A DNA stretch of 7,801 nt from Phycisphaerae bacterium (lineage in GTDB: Bacteria; Planctomycetota; Phycisphaerae; Sedimentisphaerales; UBA12454). Positions within the stretch are counted from its first letter, which is position 1. Every line of letters begins with the position of its first letter. The notes under the pieces are model-generated. The model made no database searches and was not told the DNA's origin. It saw nothing but the letters and a program-made list of their open reading frames with translations. The stretch covers positions 1 through 7,801 of the forward strand of contig JAQTQF010000077.1 of the NCBI GenBank assembly GCA_028712345.1. The letters run 5' to 3'. The translations under genes and the position numbers were made by a program. Positions 6,189 to 7,801 of the stretch are shown here, piece after piece.

Positions 6189-6404
6189 ATGTCTAAAAAA
6201 GACGCAATAAAAGTTGAAGGCACTGTACTTGAGACACTGCCGAACGCGATGTTCAGAGTTGAACTTGAGAATAAACATGTGATTATTGCGCATGTTTCCG
6301 GCAAAATGAGAATGCATTTTATAAGGATTCTTGCCGGCGACAGGGTGACAGTGGAAATGTCCCCTTATGACCTGAGCAAAGGCAGAATTGTATTACGAAA
6401 TTAG
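6189..6404 (+). CDS. infA: Translation initiation factor IF-1
   Basis: IF-1 binds the 30S A site during initiation and works with IF-2 and IF-3. The 71-residue product is a single S1-type OB fold: KKDAIKVEGTVLETLPNAMF (3-22), RVELENKHVIIAHVSGKMRM (23-42), then IRILAGDRVTVEMSPYDLSK (45-64) and GRIVLR (65-70). Length and motifs are standard. In the RNA-binding loop it reads MRMHFIRI where E. coli has MRKNYIRI. No Shine-Dalgarno is visible in the 18 nt after map, which are A/T-rich. A nearer ATG at 6172 is in another frame and stops after 12 codons, so ATG 6189 is the start by homology. rpmJ follows after 18 nt. Confidence 0.97.
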   Translation: MSKKDAIKVEGTVLETLPNAMFRVELENKHVIIAHVSGKMRMHFIRILAGDRVTVEMSPYDLSKGRIVLRN

Positions 6405-6411
6405 CGTTTTT

Positions 6412-6417
6412 GAGGTG
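6412..6417 (+). promoter_or_regulatory. Ribosome binding site of rpmJ, supporting a GTG start
   Basis: GAGGTG stands 5 nt before the GTG at 6423. An in-frame TGA at 6411-6413 closes the frame upstream and no ATG, GTG or TTG lies between, so GTG 6423 is the only sensible start for rpmJ. Confidence 0.8.
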
Positions 6418-6422
6418 TAATA

Positions 6423-6539
6423 GTGAAAGTTAGAAGTTCAGTAAAAAGAATATGCGAAAATTGCAAGATCGTGCGGCGCAAAGGCGTTGTGCGGGTGATA
6501 TGTTCTGCAAACACGCGTCACAAACAGAGACAGGGCTAA
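6423..6539 (+). CDS. rpmJ: 50S ribosomal protein L36, zinc-binding form (GTG start)
   Basis: L36 is the smallest large-subunit protein and stabilises 23S rRNA late in assembly. The 38-codon frame is too short for many length filters but is unmistakable. The start is MKVRSSVKRIC, then ENCKIVRRKGVVRVIC, then SANTRHKQRQG before TAA at 6537-6539. The zinc site is complete with C11, C14, C27 and H33, so this is the ancestral zinc-dependent form rather than the zinc-free paralogue. Translation starts at GTG, with GAGGTG at 6412-6417 and an in-frame stop at 6411-6413. The position infA-rpmJ-rpsM is the standard order outside enterobacteria, and spacing is 18 nt upstream and 24 nt downstream. Confidence 0.96.
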   Translation: MKVRSSVKRICENCKIVRRKGVVRVICSANTRHKQRQG

Positions 6540-6563
6540 AGGTTTAAAGGAAAGGTTTTTCTT

Positions 6564-6950
6564 ATGCCTCGTATAGTTGGTGTTGATATACCTAATAACA
6601 AAGTGGTGAGTGTTTCCCTTACCTATATACATGGGATTGGGGATTTTATTGCGAAGAAAATTCTGAAAGAAGTCGGCGTTGATCCGAAAGTCCAGGCAGG
6701 CAAACTGACCGAAGACGAAGTCAGTATGATCGCACAGATTATCGACCGCGATTGTGTTGTCGAAGGTCAGCTTCGCAGACAGGTTGCCCAGCACATTGCA
6801 AGGCTTAGAGATATCGGCTGTTATCGCGGGCTGCGACACAGAAAGGGTCTGCCTGTCAGAGGTCAGCAGACACAAAGTAACGCTCGAACGAGAAAAGGCA
6901 AGAGAAAGACCGTTGCGGGCAAAAAAGGCGTGAAAGAAATGCGTGGTTAA
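6564..6950 (+). CDS. rpsM: 30S ribosomal protein S13
   Basis: S13 lies at the top of the 30S head, touches the P-site tRNA with its C-terminal tail and forms intersubunit bridges with L5 and 23S rRNA. The 128-residue product has the start MPRIVGVDIPNNK (1-13), the helix-two-turn-helix segment LTYIHGIGDFIAKKIL (19-34), and the diagnostic LRDIGCYRGLRHRKGLPVRG (81-100) followed by QQTQSNARTRKGKRK (101-115). The basic tail is typical in length. The purine-rich AAAGGAAAGG (6546-6555) gives a strong Shine-Dalgarno about 8 nt before the ATG at 6564. In E. coli this start is where S4 represses the alpha operon through a pseudoknot. The 24-nt leader here is too short to show such a structure on its own. 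rpsK follows after 21 nt. Confidence 0.98.
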   Translation: MPRIVGVDIPNNKVVSVSLTYIHGIGDFIAKKILKEVGVDPKVQAGKLTEDEVSMIAQIIDRDCVVEGQLRRQVAQHIARLRDIGCYRGLRHRKGLPVRGQQTQSNARTRKGKRKTVAGKKGVKEMRG

Positions 6951-6971
6951 TAAGTGAGGTATTTGACATAA

Positions 6972-7343
6972 ATGGCTAAGGGAAAAATAAGAAGAAATGT
7001 TGTAAAAGCGATTGTTCATGTTAGAGCAACTTTTAACAATACGCAAATAACAATAACTGACACAGACGGCGATACGATATGCAGTGATTCCGCCGGAACC
7101 GTGGGCTTTAAGGGTTCCAGGAAAAGCACACCCTTTGCTGCTCGAAAAGCGGCCGAAAAATGTGCAAGTGTTGCGAAGCGCTCTGGTGTTCGTGAAGTTG
7201 AAGTAAGAGTCAAGGGTCCCGGTTCAGGCCGGGAGTCGGCAATCTCAGCGATGCAGTCGGCAGGGCTGAGGATATCCTCTATTGAGGATGTTACGCCGAT
7301 TCCGCACAACGGGTGCCGTCCGCCGAAAAAAAGAAGAGTTTGA
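6972..7343 (+). CDS. rpsK: 30S ribosomal protein S11
   Basis: S11 lies on the 30S platform beside the E site and the exiting mRNA. The 123-residue product shows the N-terminal basic KGKIRRNV, the IVHVRATFNNTQITITD strand (14-30), AGTVGFKGSRKSTPFAA (41-57), the hallmark VKGPGSGRESAI (80-91), and the C-terminal DVTPIPHNGCRPPKKRRV (106-123), which matches the usual end of the family. The ATG at 6972 has GAGGT at 6956-6960, 11 nt upstream, slightly far but usable, and the start coincides with that of homologues. It sits between rpsM (21 nt) and rpsD (30 nt), the normal alpha-operon order. A GC hairpin at 7217-7234 is a by-product of the GPGSGRE codons. Confidence 0.98.
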   Translation: MAKGKIRRNVVKAIVHVRATFNNTQITITDTDGDTICSDSAGTVGFKGSRKSTPFAARKAAEKCASVAKRSGVREVEVRVKGPGSGRESAISAMQSAGLRISSIEDVTPIPHNGCRPPKKRRV

Positions 7344-7373
7344 TGCTAAATGTAATTTGGAGTCGTTAAAGAT

Positions 7374-7801
7374 ATGGGACGCAATCTTAATTCATCATGT
7401 AAGTTGTGCCGTCGCGAAGGTATGAAGCTGATGCTCAAAGGTGTTCGCTGCGAAACAGGCAAATGCCCAATTGAGAAGAAGCAGAAAAATCTTGCACCTG
7501 GTATGCACGGCTGGAGAAGAGCAAGGGGTACTGATTATGGTGTGCGGCTCCGCGAAAAACAGAAAGTTAAAAGATATTACGGAGTAGCTGAGAAGCAGTT
7601 CATTCGGTATGTTGAAAAAGCCGAGGGGAAAAAAGGTAATACCGGCGAAGTGTTGCTTAGTTTGCTTGAAAGAAGGCTTGACAATGTTGTTTATAAGCTG
7701 AATTTTGCCCCTTCAAGGAAGGCTGCCAGGCAGCTTATAGCGCACGGGCATGTTCGCATCAATAACGGCAAAGTGGATATACCGGACTTTACGGTAAATA
7801 T
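7374..7801 (+). CDS. rpsD: 30S ribosomal protein S4, zinc-binding form, N-terminal part (3' end outside window)
   Basis: S4 is a primary 16S rRNA-binding protein that nucleates 30S assembly, shapes the mRNA entrance and, in E. coli, represses the alpha operon. The frame opens at ATG 7374 and stays open to the window edge, giving 142 codons of an expected 200 or so. A zinc site is present at C9-x2-C12 and C26-x4-C31 (SCKLCR and CETGKC), with the same spacing as the Thermus protein. Next come NLAPGMHGWRRA (about 39-50), DYGVRLREKQKVKRYYGVAE (53-72), and the S4 RNA-binding fold starting near ERRLDNVVYKLNFAPSRKAA followed by RQLIAHGHVRINNGKVDIP. TTGGAG at 7357-7362 is 11 nt upstream of the ATG. 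rpoA and rplQ would be expected next but lie outside. Confidence 0.97.
   Translation, partial: MGRNLNSSCKLCRREGMKLMLKGVRCETGKCPIEKKQKNLAPGMHGWRRARGTDYGVRLREKQKVKRYYGVAEKQFIRYVEKAEGKKGNTGEVLLSLLERRLDNVVYKLNFAPSRKAARQLIAHGHVRINNGKVDIPDFTVN

Noticed and set aside
6172..6210. Short ATG frame just before infA, a possible leader peptide
   Set aside because: It is 12 codons long, lacks a Shine-Dalgarno and overlaps infA out of frame. Nothing supports its translation.
5472..6317. Long open frame (about 280 codons) on the minus strand opposite map/infA
   Set aside because: It spans two well-supported sense genes and the gap between them, shows no family motif, and has no ribosome site of note. It is best explained as chance.
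7217..7234. GC hairpin TCCCGG / CCGGGA with a 6-base loop, terminator-like
   Set aside because: It is inside rpsK at the conserved GPGSGRE codons and has no following T-run, so it is a by-product of coding sequence.

Overview
This window is a stretch of a bacterial ribosomal-protein superoperon, the spc operon running directly into the alpha operon. Every gene is on the + strand. The order is rplX (3' end) - rplE - rpsN - rpsH - rplF - rplR - rpsE - rplO - secY - adk - map - infA - rpmJ - rpsM - rpsK - rpsD (5' part). All complete genes are intact, with no frameshift, insertion, mobile element, RNA gene or CRISPR array. Gaps run from a 7-nt overlap to 49 nt. No stretch over 50 bases lacks a gene, and I see no convincing internal promoter or intrinsic terminator, so one long transcript is the simplest reading.

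Organism: a bacterium of moderate GC with Shine-Dalgarno signals before most genes. The order secY-adk-map-infA-rpmJ-rpsM-rpsK-rpsD is widespread outside the gammaproteobacteria. Three things lean towards the Planctomycetota/PVC group, possibly a Phycisphaerae-like lineage: rpmD (L30) is missing between rpsE and rplO; SecY has SGGNLN and EGQTGYKKIQEYTRY segments; and S11 has GFKGSRKSTPFAA. This is inference from remembered family patterns, and I hold it with modest confidence.

Layout: 1-3346 encodes large-subunit proteins L24, L5, L6, L18 and L15 and small-subunit proteins S14, S8 and S5. Positions 3364-6170 hold secY (translocon channel), adk (adenylate kinase) and map (methionine aminopeptidase), tightly packed. 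Positions 6189-7801 hold infA (IF-1), rpmJ (L36, too short for many gene callers) and the alpha-operon genes for S13, S11 and S4. Together these genes build the ribosome, start translation, trim nascent N-termini, insert or export proteins, and balance adenylate nucleotides.

I found no new biological system. The points worth a second look are modest: the absent rpmD, a run of zinc-binding protein variants, a TTG start for rpsE fixed by an in-frame stop, and two essential genes (map and infA) without a visible Shine-Dalgarno.
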